Below, one piece after another: positions 35,158 through 46,747 of a stretch of DNA of 64,000 nt (within the stretch, counting starts at the first letter, position 1; each line of letters opens with the position of its first letter). The position numbers and the translations under genes are program-made. The stretch is taken from the NCBI GenBank assembly GCA_949152475.1, contig OX424564.1:5580001-5644000 (forward strand), written 5' to 3'. The notes beneath the pieces are model-generated. The model was not told the DNA's origin. It ran no database searches and was given only the letters and a program-made list of their open reading frames with translations. The DNA is from Terebella lapidaria (taxonomy: Eukaryota > Annelida > Polychaeta > Terebellida > Terebellidae).

Positions 35158-35464
35158 CATTTTTAGCTCCGCTATGCCGAATAGAATGGCAGCGTAGCTT
35201 TAGCGATGCTGTGTTGTCCGGTGTTTGTCTGTCTGTCCGTCGTGGTTTTTCTGGTGATTTTCGCATTATTTTCAAACTGGCGGCCAATTTCGACGAAAAA
35301 CGCATGAGTTTTGGACTTTGTAATATTCAAACGTCTTATTCTCTGAGACTGCTTGTTGGAATCTTTGACCTTTTGAATCTTTTCGCATGTTGATAATGCG
35401 GATAGTCCTCACAAACTGATCTTTTTAGAATTCTGAGTTTCTCCTTCATTTTTTACTAGAAAAT
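35158..35464 (+). repeat. family B: hairpin-headed repeat
   Basis: Starts TTTAGCTCCGCTATGCC and, after a short loop, GGCAGCGTAGCT, an imperfect hairpin. It is followed by GTGTTGTCCGGTGTTTGTC and TGTCTGTCCGTCG, which mirrors the CGTCCGTCCG box behind the family A hairpin. It is flanked on both sides by family A sequence, so it appears inserted there. The 3' boundary is approximate. Confidence 0.45.
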
Positions 35465-35469
35465 TATTA

Positions 35470-36420
35470 GGTTACCGGACCTTTGGTCCGATAACCTATT
35501 GGCATGGCGTTGCGTCCGTCGTCCGTCCGTCCGGCGTTAACATTTTTATCTTTAAAGTTGACCATCAAATCTTTCTGAAATTTTGCACAAAAATGCCTAA
35601 AAATATTTTGAGAAGGAGGTATTTTTTTGTTTTTTGATTTTCGCATTTTTTTCAAAATGGCCGTTTTTGTCGAAAAACACTCAATTTTGGACTTTGATGG
35701 CCATTTTCTCAAAAACTGTCTGATCAGTTTTGAGTTTTTGGTTTCAAAAGATTCCCCTCATATACCTCTGTGATATGTATAAGTTTGGTTGCCCTAAATT
35801 CGCCGGTTTCCGTGTGGCGGCCATTTTGAATTTTTGGCGGGTAGAAAATTTTCGGCACTTTTTTCCTTCATAATGGGAGCTGTCCGGACTGTACTCATAG
35901 AACGCTTGAAGAAAGAGCTTAGAAATTGGCACTTTCAAATGGGAAGTCATATATGGCGACTTGTGTGGTGACCTTGAATTTGACCTTGGATGACCTTGAA
36001 AGGTCAAAACTTGCCCAGATTTGCCCAGAAAAAAAACTTGCCCAGAAAAATGCCCAGATTTGCCTCTATAGATGAAATGCTTGCAGATAGAGCTCATGTT
36101 TGCATTATGAACATATAGGAAGACATATACTAGTATGGCACAACTAATGATGACCTGGAACTTGACGTCAGATGACCTTGAGTGCCAAATGTCTGACTTG
36201 GAATGTGTAAATTGACCTGAACGGCCTAAACGATTCCATCCAACTTATAGAATATCAAATGTAATGGTAACATCGAAGTTCATACGGATGACCTTGATTG
36301 GTAAATCCCAAGGTCATATGTTTACACTGCGAACCTTGATTGATAAAAGGTCTGTTACCTGCCAATGCTGCCATGGCCAAACCAAAATTATCCGGTAACC
36401 TATCTTAGCCTTTGGGCAAA
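35470..36420 (+). mobile_element. family A element, complete short copy
   Basis: The 5' hairpin GGTTACCGGACC-TTT-GGTCCGATAACC (35470-35496) is followed by TTGGCATGGCGTTGCGTCCG and a CGTCCGTCCGTCC box. The 3' end has CCGGTAACC, the inverted match of the 5' terminus, then TTAGCCTTTGGGCAAA, a weak hairpin, and T-rich sequence. The interior holds GTTGCCCT...GCCGG and CAAAATGGC modules repeated in other copies. It has no long tandem array and no protein. Confidence 0.7.
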
Positions 36421-36426
36421 TTTTTA

Positions 36427-37681
36427 GGTTACCGGACCTATGGTCCGATAACCATTTGGCATGGCGTTGCGTCCGGCGTCCGGCGTCCGGCGTCGGCGTC
36501 GGCGTTCACATTTTTATCTTTTTTGTTTACAGACCAATCTTTCCGAAATTTTGCACAAAAATGCACAAAAATAATTCAAGAAGGAGGTATTTTTTAGTTT
36601 TTTGATTTTCACAATATTTTCAAAATGGCGGCCGTTTTCGTCGAAAATCGGCCAATTTTGGACTTTGGCGGCCATTTTCTCAAAATCTGTTCAGTAACTT
36701 TTTTTCTTTTTTTGCACAAGGATGCCTTATTATGTCCTTCATAATGTGTATAAATTTCGTTGCCCTTGATTCGATGGTCTGCGTGTGGCGGCCATTTTGA
36801 ATTTGTCGTTTTCGTCGAAAATCGGTCAATTTTGGGCTTTGGCGGCCATTTTCTCAAAATCTGTTCAGTAACTTTTTTTTTATTGATGCATAACACCCTC
36901 ATATGTACCCCTGTGACATGTATAAATTTCGTTGCCCTTGAATCGCTCGAAGTGGGCCATTTTGGGCCCAAACTCGGCCCAAATGGGACTTTCCCATGTT
37001 AAATTCTCCTATGCTTTATAATGGGACACATTAAAGCTTAATATCTCACTTAATATTGAGATTAGAGACTAGGAATGAATTGTGGACATATAGGAAATGA
37101 TATATGCTAAATATTCTCGTGACCTTGAATTTGACCTTTGACCTCATTTTCAAGGTCACAGGACAAAATGACTAATATCTCGCTTATTATCGACTTTACA
37201 GCTTAGGAATCAATTGTGAACATATAGGAAATGATATATGCTGAATATTCTAGTGACCATGAATTTGACCTTTGACCTCATTTTCAAGGTCAACAGGACA
37301 AAATGGCTAATATCTTGCTTATTATCGACTTTACAGCATAGGAATCAATTGTGAACATATAGGAAATGATATATTCTGAATATTTTAATGATATTGAATT
37401 TGACATTTGACCTAAATTTCAAGGTCAGTCATTTTATTTTCAAAGTCAGATTACAAAATGGCTTATATCTCGCTTATTATCAAATTTACAGCTTAGGGGT
37501 CCATAGTGAACATATAGGAAATGATGTATGCTGAATAGTTTGGTGATCTAGAATTTAACCTTTGATCCCATTTTCACGGTTAGAGATATGGCGATTTCAG
37601 TGGTCACCTTGAATTTGACCTTCAAATTTCTCGGCTTAACTCTGTATATTTTTCCGGTAACCTTTCTAGCCCATTGGGCTA
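36427..37681 (+). mobile_element. family A element with a short tandem array
   Basis: 5' hairpin at 36427-36453, GTCCGGCGTCCGGCGTC box, then CAAAATGGCGGCC modules in two copies (about 36622 and 36783). About four 135-bp tandem units follow (37090-37580), marked by AATATCTCGCTTATTATCGA and TTTGACCTTTGACCTCA. The 3' end is CCGGTAACC (37654-37662), then the hairpin TAGCCC-ATT-GGGCTA (37667-37681) and a T-run. It lies 6 bp after the previous copy, so the two are in tandem. Confidence 0.75.
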
Positions 37682-40600
37682 ATTTTTTTAACTTTTTAAT
37701 CAACAACCACCATTTTTGTATTCAATCCTCTAAAACGACACTCAGACAAATCTTGAATTTGAAACTCTTATATTTGGCTTACAATGACATTGAAACCTAA
37801 AATCGGCCATTAAGTTGAAGAATTCTTGGACTTTGTCAATTACTATTGCCCGGCAACTTATTTTAGCCCTCAGGCTAATTTTTTTTTTCAAAATCTGTTC
37901 AGAGAATTTTTTTTCTAAAATCATGCATAATATTTACTTTGTGTGGTGACCTTGAATTTGATCTTCGATGACATTTTTCCAAATTTGCACTTTCTATTTT
38001 CTCAAAAATTATATGATCAGTTGTTAGATTTGTGAATTGGGATACTTGATACTTGATTGGATTAATTGGAAAATATAGCGCCCTAAAATTCCCCATAAGG
38101 TCCGATACGTAAGCCATAAAGGCCCAAAATGGCATGATGTGCATAAGTTGGCCACTGGGACCAAAACAGTTGTACATTTACCTCAGATTTGTAATCGAAT
38201 CATATAGGGAGTCTCATTTGGAGCACCTCCTGGCGACTTTGAACTTAACCTACAATGGCATTGAGTGGGAGATATCAAGGTCACATTTGGCATGAACTAT
38301 GTAAACCGGCTTCTGCACACAAGATACCTAGAGATAAATCTTATATTGGGGCAAATAGGGAGTCATATATGGTGGATCTGTTGATGACCTTGAACTTGAC
38401 CTTCAGTATTACAGTTCCATAATATGTCTGCCGGTAAGCTACAACACTCTTGGTGATATGTTTATCTTTGAATTTTACAGTCTAATCTTTCTAAAAATTC
38501 GCATAAAAAATGCCTAAAATATTTCAAGGGGAAAGTATTTATTAGTTTTTTGTTTTAGTAATTTTTTCAAAATAGCGCTCATTTTCGACGAAAAATGCTC
38601 AATTTTGGTTGCCTTTGTTATGTGTGTAAGTTTTGTTGCCCTTGAATCGCCGGTCTGCGTGTGGTGGCCATTTTGATTTTTTGACGGGTCGGCGACAAAA
38701 AAAATCGTCCCAGATCTAGTCACCGTTGGTTTTGAGCCATATTCAGCAAAAGGAAAAAAAATGGGACCATTGAAAAATGTTTGGACTTGGAAGTTTCATA
38801 GTGAGAGCTGTATGGAGTACTCTAGAACACATCCAAAGGGGGAATCCTATATTGCGATTTCATAGGTGACCTTGAATTTGACCTTCAATGACCTTGAAAG
38901 GTCAAAAAGGCATTTGTTGTTGATAAACGATGATTTTTGGACTTTGGCAGCAATTTTCTCAAAATTTATTTAAAAACTTTTTCTCTAATTCATTAATAAG
39001 GCTTCCCATAATATACCTCTGTGATGTGTATACGTTTCATTGTACTTGATCTCGGTCGGTATGTATTTTTATTTTCGTACGAGTCGGCAATGAAGTCATT
39101 TATGGCGATTTGTGTGATGACGTTGGATTTGATCTTCAATAAACTTGAAAGGACAAAACGGCTATTTTTCGTCGACAAAAGCCCTTGTTTAGACATTTGT
39201 GGCCAGTCAAAACATGCTAATTGAGGTCCTTCACAGTATGTATGAAGAAGGAGTAACTTGAATCGATACGAGGGCTCAAATGGCCGAAACATATCTGATA
39301 TGCACAAATTGCCGTATCATGCGAAAATGCTTGTACACAGGGCTTAGGCTTGTATCATAGTCATACATGGTGTATCTTCTGGTGACCTTGGTATTTACCT
39401 CAGACGACCTTGGAGGCTAAATCTCAAAGTCACGGTGACCTGAAATGTGTAAATTAGCCTCTACAGACAAAATGCTTGTAAATAGAGCTTATGTTTGTAT
39501 TATGAACATATAGGAAGTCATATATAACACCGCTTTTGTAAGCTTGAAGTTGAGCCCACGACTTTGAAGGTTAAATCTCAATATCAGCCTGACCCGAACT
39601 GTGTATAGAAATGCTATGGTCAAAATGCTTGTAGATGGAGCTTTTGGTGACATTGAATTTGATCTCAGATGATCAAGTGTACTAAATCTCTGAAGTGAAA
39701 TGTGTTAGTTTGTCTCTGGGGCTCAAACGCTTGCGCCTAGATCCTAGGATTGTGCTTAGAGAAGTCATATATATGGCACTTCTTTTCGTGATCTGGAACT
39801 TAACCTCAGACCACATTGAAAGGTCACGCCTAGCTTGACATGTGCAAATTGGCCTCTACAGACAAATACTTGTAGATAGAACTTATGTTTTGTGTTATAT
39901 ACATAAAGCAGCACATCCAAATTGACCTAAAGGCGACATTGAAGTTCATTAAGATGACCTTGATTGGTGAATCTCAAAGTCATATGTCACCTGCAATGCT
40001 TAACACCAAAATTTTCCGGTAAAATATCTCAGCCCTTAGGCTAATATTTTTAGTTGTAAATTTACGATTGTTCTCAAAATGGTTTTCGTAAAAAAAACCC
40101 GGCCATTTTGGACTTTGGCGGCCATATAACCTTGGGACGAGTATAAGTTTCGTTGCCCGTGATTTGCCGGTCTGTGCATGGCGGCCAAAAAATGGGATTT
40201 GGTTCGTAATCAAGTCACCATTTGTTTTGAGTCATATCCAGCAGAGATTATCATACACGTTTCCATTTATAATGGGAGCTGTATTGAGTAAACTTTTTTT
40301 AGGCTTTCGCGATCATGTTCTCGAAACCTGTTCAGTACCCTGTTCATGTGTCGTGTTTTGCAGCCCTTGCATCGCTGGTACGCATGGTGGACATTTCGAT
40401 TTTTCAACAGATTGGCAGATATGTGTCGTGTTTTGCAGCCCTTGCATCGCTGGTACGCATGGTGGACATTTTTGATCTGATTTTTCAACAGATTGGCAAA
40501 CAAAATCAAACCACCATAGAAATGTTTTGAGTTATTTCCAGCGAAAAAAAAATCGTCATTGGAACATTCATTTTATTTTCCTGAGAATGGATCAGTCAAG

Positions 40601-41460
40601 TCCTCTGTCATTTCCACAAGTTCAAGTCTTTGCCTTTCCTTGACCTTGACCAGAATCATAGGTTTTTGGGGCGATAAAATTGGTGTTATTGCCACAAGTT
40701 GTAGTATACCGGATCCGGTATTTTTTTTCGGCCCAAATCGCTTTATTATCCATTTTGGGCCATTTCTAGACAAAAAAAATTTTTCCCCCCTTGAAAAAAA
40801 TTTTGGACTGAAAATGTTCGGTACTTTTTTCCTTCATAATGGGAGCTGCCAGAACTGTACTCCTAGAACGCCTGAAGATAAAGCTTAGAAATTGGCACTT
40901 TCAAATGGGAAGTCATATACGGCAACTTGTGTGGTGACCTTGAATTTGACCTTGGATGACCTTGAAAGGTCAAAACAGCCATTTTTAGGTCGAAAAATGC
41001 CCAAATTTGCATTTTTGCAGATTTTCTGTCTTTTCTCGAAAACTGTCTGATCAGTTTTGAGATTAAAGAATCCCCTTATGTACCTTTATGATGTGTATAA
41101 GTTTTGTTGCCCTTGAATCACCATGTGGCGGCCATTTTGAATTTTTGACGGGTCGGCGGAAAAATCGCATCACTAATTTACTATCCATTTTGGGTCATTT
41201 CTAGGCAAAATAAAAAGTTCACCCTTTGAAAAAATGTTGGACTGAAATGTGTAAATTTTGTCTAAAGACAAAATACTTGTAAATAGACTTTGTCTTTGTA
41301 TTTTTAACATATACAAGGTTATATGCTGCACACTTGATGGGGACATTGAAGTTCACGAAGATGACCTCGAATGGTTGATCTGAATGTCATATCTCACCTG
41401 TCGTGCTTCAACCAAAATTGTCGGGTAACCTATCTTAACCCTTGGGCAATTTTTTTGTCG
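37682..41460 (+). repeat. cluster of family A fragments
   Basis: Repeated partial copies in plus orientation. 3' ends with GGCTAA-type hairpins lie near 37850-37885 and 40012-40050, and one with CGGGTAACCTATCTTAACCC lies near 41423-41452. Interior modules (GGCCATTTTGAATTTTTG, GTGACCTTGAATTTGACCTT, GACAAAATGCTTGTA) recur throughout. A near-perfect 66-bp direct repeat, starting GTGTCGTGTTTTGCAGCCCT, occurs at about 40347 and 40422. No gene is recognised. Confidence 0.65.
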
Positions 41461-41763
41461 ACAACTTGTAACCATATTGTTCATTCATTCGAATCACCAA
41501 GCTTCTCCGTAATAGTTTCATGCAGATTATTAAAACGAGAAAATTGGGGATTACAGAAACTGCCCTTGCAGAATGCAGATTGAGTACATGAGCCGAAGAA
41601 ATACAAATACCCTCTCAACCTATAACTCGTGTCCAGGGTAGAATCAAAATATTCCATGAAGTCTGGAGACACAACAGCTGTACGGTCATAGCATCGATCA
41701 TCATGATTTAGGGCTATTACCTAACTCAAGCCAAGACGTTTACACCTTTAGCTTCGAAAGTGT
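41461..41763. other. intergenic downstream of the GT14 gene
   Basis: No feature recognised between the family A cluster and the GT14 polyadenylation signal. Confidence 0.4.
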
Positions 41764-41769
41764 TTTATT
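41764..41769 (-). terminator. polyadenylation signal (GT14 gene, minus strand)
   Basis: TTTATT on the plus strand is AATAAA on the minus strand, about 35 bases beyond the stop codon of the GT14-like gene. Confidence 0.65.
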
Positions 41770-41803
41770 GTTCATAATACTATAAAATTACATAAACATT
41801 TTA

Positions 41804-44296
41804 TCAATATTCATGTCCAAACATTTCCAGACATTTTCTAAAAATGTGTCGGTATTTTTGCTTGTCCAAGCTCACGAATAGTGCAGGATATTTCAATAAG
41901 TCCCCAGTTGCAGGGAAGAGACATTGTCCATCCGTATCCTCGCAGACGTCTGGTGGCTCATAGATTGGCCTCCATCCTTTGATGGCGGTATGATTACTGT
42001 CCTCGGTCGGATCCGAGTTTCGGAATCCTAAAAAGTAAAATAAAATTATTTGTTTATAATGAAATTCGACATGCGATATTCTGGTATTTTTTTTTGGGGG
42101 GGGGGGGGGGGGGGGAAGAATGGGGTGGTTTTCATCACCTGCAGCCATGTAGCCAACACTTCATATCGACGAAAAAGCCTTCCACACATCAAATTTACGA
42201 TTCTGTTATGTATGATAGAACCAAAGTCTGTTATGCGCCCACAATACTGGCCAACATTTCTTTACAATTGTGGCTAAATTACTATGAAAATGGCATTTGT
42301 AATAGACCATGAATCTTGTTGTGTTATGCCCCTATTCCACGCCGACCAAGAATCTCACGAATCGCTACGAATTGATAATTTTTGGGATTCGTAGTTGAAT
42401 CGTAATCAGTTCGTGAAGTTCTTAACTGATTCGTATTTATTCGTAGTTCGTTCTTGCAATTCTTGAGCGATCGGGAATTCGTGGCCAAAGTTTTGAGCTG
42501 TTCAAAATTTTGGCCACGAACTCCCGATTCCAAAATATCGTAGTTAATTCGTAACCAATTCGTAGTTCATTCTTGGGCTTCGTAGGTCATTCGTAGGTAT
42601 TCTTAAATAATTCGTGAATTGTGAATTCGTGGCTAGACCACGAATTGGATACGAATACTCACGATTCCCACGCAAACACATCTTAAATTTTTCCTAAAGT
42701 TCTTGCAGTATTCGTGATCGATTCTTTTAAATCGGAGTTGATTCTTGGCAGTATTTTCCGTTACTCCAGCAGAATCCCATGAATAGTCGTAATGCTATCG
42801 TACCCGTGTCGTAACAGAATCGTAGAGCGTCATGATTTGGACAAGAAATTTGCGAAATTCCACGATTCCTCGCGAATCCTAAAACTTATCAATTCGGGGC
42901 GATACGTGGGATTCGTGGTCGGTGTGGAATAGGAGCATTACCTGTACCCGGGTCCAGGAGGTATCGGATTGTCTGTCGGGACAGCAGAGAGAAAGACAAT
43001 TGAGCTGGAGGAGTCCGTATCTGCAGTGACGTCACTAACTCTGGGGTCAGCTTATCGATTCCCATGATCGTTCTACAACGGTATCAAACGACTTATGTTA
43101 GTCCAAGTACAAGTGCTGGCAAAACTCACCTGTAAAAACATACAATGTGACGCGAATAAAAACATACATTGCTCTCATGCTACGAGTGAAAATACATTAT
43201 CAAATGAATTCATTTTGTATGGGTTTTTCGTGTGCAAATATTAGGCTCACCCATCAGCCTTCTCCAGAAGATTTGTTCGATTCTGTGCCCGAATGAATCT
43301 GATCAGTTGTAAGTTTGATTTGATAGGGAGTAATTCCCTATCTAAACCTATTGTCAGTTGATATTTCCAAGAATTTCCTTTGGATAAATTGATCTCCGAG
43401 TACTTCATGTTTCCCGCTGCTTGATCAAACATCGCCATTTCAACATTTTCTTGAAAACAACGGCCCATAGTCTCCAAGGCGACGCGCATGGACGCCGGGG
43501 CTGACTGCTCAACCAACACACAGTAGGTATTCTGGGGCCGGTAGACAGCACGGAAAAACCTCTCGAAGCGACCAGTATCGTTCCCACTGTGTATAACGTA
43601 GGCAAGTGGGAAGTCTGTTTCCTCCTGCGATTGGGTCTCTGTCACGTAAGGTCGTTCATACTCGGCCGAAACACAATCCTTGTAGATGCAGATGTAATCC
43701 AGGTCTGATTTTTGTGTGTTCTTACTTAGAAAATCCTCGACTGTCGCCAGTGCCGCATGCGTCATGTTGTTTTCGAGAAAAGACGGACACATCCCCAATT
43801 GATCACGGTATGGCTCAGCGAATCTGGAACTTCTCTCTCCTGTCCCAAAGATACAAATTGCACCAGTTATCGTGTGTTATCTCTATATGGGAAACTCAGA
43901 ATCGCCTGAATAGGAGAAAAATGACGTGAAACATCATAAAATCTGATACAATATAACATAATAACTTATTGATAATTCCATACCGTTGATCCTGGTGACG
44001 AGGTTGAGGTCGAGCCTCTCCTCGGAGTTGGCGTAAATCAAAGACACACCAAAGATCGCGAGAACCAAGTAGATGGCCATGATACAGACGGCCTTTCTGC
44101 GGGAGTCCGGGGCTCCAGGCTCAATCCCGGGGCTCGAGACCGATCCAGACTCACTCGAGGGCCAGTTCCTGGAGCCAGACTCCACACAGAAGCTGTTATT
44201 GGGGCCAGGGGACGTGACACAACGGCGGGTGTCGTAAGCGTGCCACAGGCGCTGTCCGAGGGACTTCAACATCGTGGGCTTCGCGTTGTGGCTCAT
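41804..44296 (-). CDS. GT14 family (core-2 beta-1,6-GlcNAc-transferase-like) Golgi glycosyltransferase
   Basis: Four coding exons on the minus strand: 44296-43984, 43839-43251, 43072-42942 and 42027-41804. All introns are GT-AG and phases match; the sum is 1257 nt, 418 residues plus stop, close to the roughly 430 of GCNT enzymes. It is a type II membrane protein: a 68-residue N-terminal tail, a membrane anchor at about 69-89 (CIMAIYLVLAIFGVSLIYA), then the lumenal domain. GT14 signatures are FPLAYVIHSGNDTGRFERFF, RAVYRPQNTYCVLVE, WKYQLTIGLDRELLPIKSN, and near the C-terminus GQCLFPATGDLLKYPALFVS. GCNT enzymes add beta-1,6-GlcNAc to O-glycan cores or poly-LacNAc. The copy is divergent: CGTDFPIKSN of vertebrate enzymes is LDRELLPIKSN here, and the region of the usual catalytic Glu is shortened, with only PTED as a candidate. 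Exact acceptor specificity is unknown. A 611-bp MITE abuts the third splice donor. Confidence 0.82.
42327..42937. mobile_element. 611-bp MITE with TTA target duplication in a GT14 intron
   Basis: Inverted ends TGCCCCTATTCCACGCCGAC (left) and TGCTCCTATTCCACACCGAC (complement of right), with TTA at 42324-42326 and 42938-42940. A three-base TWA target fits PIF/Harbinger-type transposition. The interior is a patchwork of diverged GAATTCGTAG/AATCGTAG repeats in both orientations. It lies in the last intron of the GT14 gene and its right TTA forms part of the splice donor. Confidence 0.78.
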
Positions 44297-46209
44297 ACTT
44301 ACACGTATTTCGAGTTGTATGTAGTGTTTATGGAAATTGTATCAAATTGCCACCGAAATGTAGTTTGAGGTGTTGATATCTTTCATATTTGGATTGACAG
44401 TTGTTGTTTGATCAGATATATCGGATTCGACAGTAGACTTTGGTGTTTTGGCATCTTCTCTCAATTTCATGAGGTACTTGTAAGCCCTGTATATAGAGCA
44501 TTGAAGACGCATGTGATTAGGTTATCAACGGAATTATCTACGGATTCCCTGGGCATGTCCAATTGTTTCTTGCCTCCAGATTACTTCCTCCATTTGAATC
44601 TGCCTATGAATTTTCTCCAGACGAACACTAATCCGATACAAATCACGAAAAACATTGTCAAAGCGTGTCCATGTGATCAGCTAGCGCTTGTTAAATGAAC
44701 ATTTTGTTTCGGTATTATCAGGTATGATACTGAGCTTCTATATAAATCTGCTCTGTACAGTGGAGATTATGTACGCATAAGCAAGTATAAAGGCATCAAG
44801 TACATATTAAATTATAAAGATGGATTTCGATAGCGTTTTGAATGTATGCCACAGAGCAGGGGGAGGAGGAGGCGTAGTTATACTGTGATACAGTCACTGT
44901 GCCTGTATTCTGTGTAGGAAGCCTATTGTTTCGTTCTGAATGGACGCCTCGTTCCGAACAGCTGTTTCTGGGGGCATACATATGTACGTAGGCATTTAAC
45001 TGAACGATACTGTCTGTTTTATTCGTACATTACGACTTGGGAGTGAAGCGAATCAAATCAAGCTCATGTGGATACAAAGAGAAAAATTAAGATGAACAAG
45101 TAACGCAAATGAATGATCTGAATAGTCAGCCATGAAAAGAGCGAATGAATTACATAGGAAAGCACACATACATGAGCCTCTACCATGTTATGTTATTACA
45201 TGATATACAAATTATCGCTGTTTGTATATGTGCACTGTACATTTTTACGTCTTTCAGCAGTACTACTTGTACCGGGTTTGTTTCAACACGTGGCGTCACT
45301 TTCTAACATATGCCAAGGGCCAAATTGCGAACAAATGCATTATCAAACTGGTAGACGCGGTAACAAAAGCTTTGCCATGCAGTACCGTGTGTTTTCATAT
45401 CTGATTTATGGGTCACATATTGCTTTGTGCCAGAGGGATCATGTGCATGATAAAAACATTTCGAAAATTCTAGAAACAGATGATAGAAAATGATAGAAAC
45501 AGAAATAATTGAACGATGTATATTGATGTTGTAAGGTTTGGGCCAATCATTGAGATCATTTAAATATATATTTACATGAAATATCCGTATAAATAAATAC
45601 ACGAAAAAAATTCACCCAGTTTCAATTTGAATATGGTAAAATGTTAACGAGTATATGAACTTTCACAGTGACTTTGGGAGAATGTTGAAAGGTTTGATTT
45701 GATTTGGTTGGAGATGAATACATGCAAATTGTAATTTCAGTCAGACTCAGATGATAAGTATTAAGAAAATAGTGTATTTCAGAATGAATATAGGAAGACG
45801 AATATATTTCCTCTGCGAAATTGGCTTAAGTGTATCACTACAAGTGTTTTCCTTTGATTTAAAAAGGTTTCGTTCTCAGGAAAGTATAGTTTCACATTCA
45901 TACAATTTCCCCCTTTTGTAATAGTCGTCCTAATTAATAATAATTTAATTAAAAAACGATAACACTTTTAGAACTCGATCGGCAAAAGCACACAGTACGA
46001 GACACTGTAAGTCAAAAACATTCCAGGTTGTTACTATTCCAAGTTTTCCCGATTGTCACTTGATTTTCCGAATGTTTATTTATTGCTTCACCTAAAATCA
46101 TCAAAATGTTCTGTCTCCATTTTTCCCCTTCAAATTGTGCTCTTAGTCGCTGAAAAAACACTTGCTCGCCGACATTGCTCGACCTTCTGAAAAAAGGATA
46201 ACTGCACAT
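44297..46209. other. upstream of the GT14 gene, no further gene recognised
   Basis: Contains the presumed promoter and 5' UTR of the minus-strand GT14 gene, but no clear TATA box or initiator could be chosen. The rest (44.7-46.2 kb) shows no exon, RNA gene or element end. Confidence 0.4.
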
Positions 46210-46747
46210 TTATATAAAAAAAATAATTCAAGAGGGAGATATCATTCTTTGTCGATTTCGCTTTCAGAAGAAAGGCAGATATTTCCGATGAAAAAACGGT
46301 TTATTTTCGATTTCGACGGTCATTTTCTCAGCATTTTTTCCGAAACCTTTTTTTTAAAAATTGCACAAGTATGATACTATAGATCTCATGTATGGTGTAT
46401 AGAAATTGAATCCCTTGAATCATAGGAAAGTTGGAAATATATTCAGTAATTTATCTCCATTTCCACAGATGTGCATGACAGTTTGGACTGTTCATCTTGT
46501 GTACAGACAGGATGTTTTGAATTTGTGGAACGGCTCGAAGTTTAGTTCCAAATGGCCGAAGATGGCATGTAATGCACAAATTGGCCCTTGGAAACAAAAC
46601 ACTTGCTGATACAACTTGAATGTAAGTCATATGAGCATATGGAAAATGACAATCTTTTGATGACTTTGTACTTGCCCTTGTGACCTTGCGCAATATCAAG
46701 TTCACACCCAAACTGAGACGTGTAAATTCACACCTGCATACAAAAAA
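46210..46747 (+). repeat. family A fragment, plus orientation
   Basis: Matches family A interior: AATAATTCAAGAGGGAGATAT near 46222, CATTTTCTCAGCATTTTTTC and TTGCACAAGTATGAT. It ends where the inverted full copy begins at 46748, so the two copies face each other. Confidence 0.6.
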
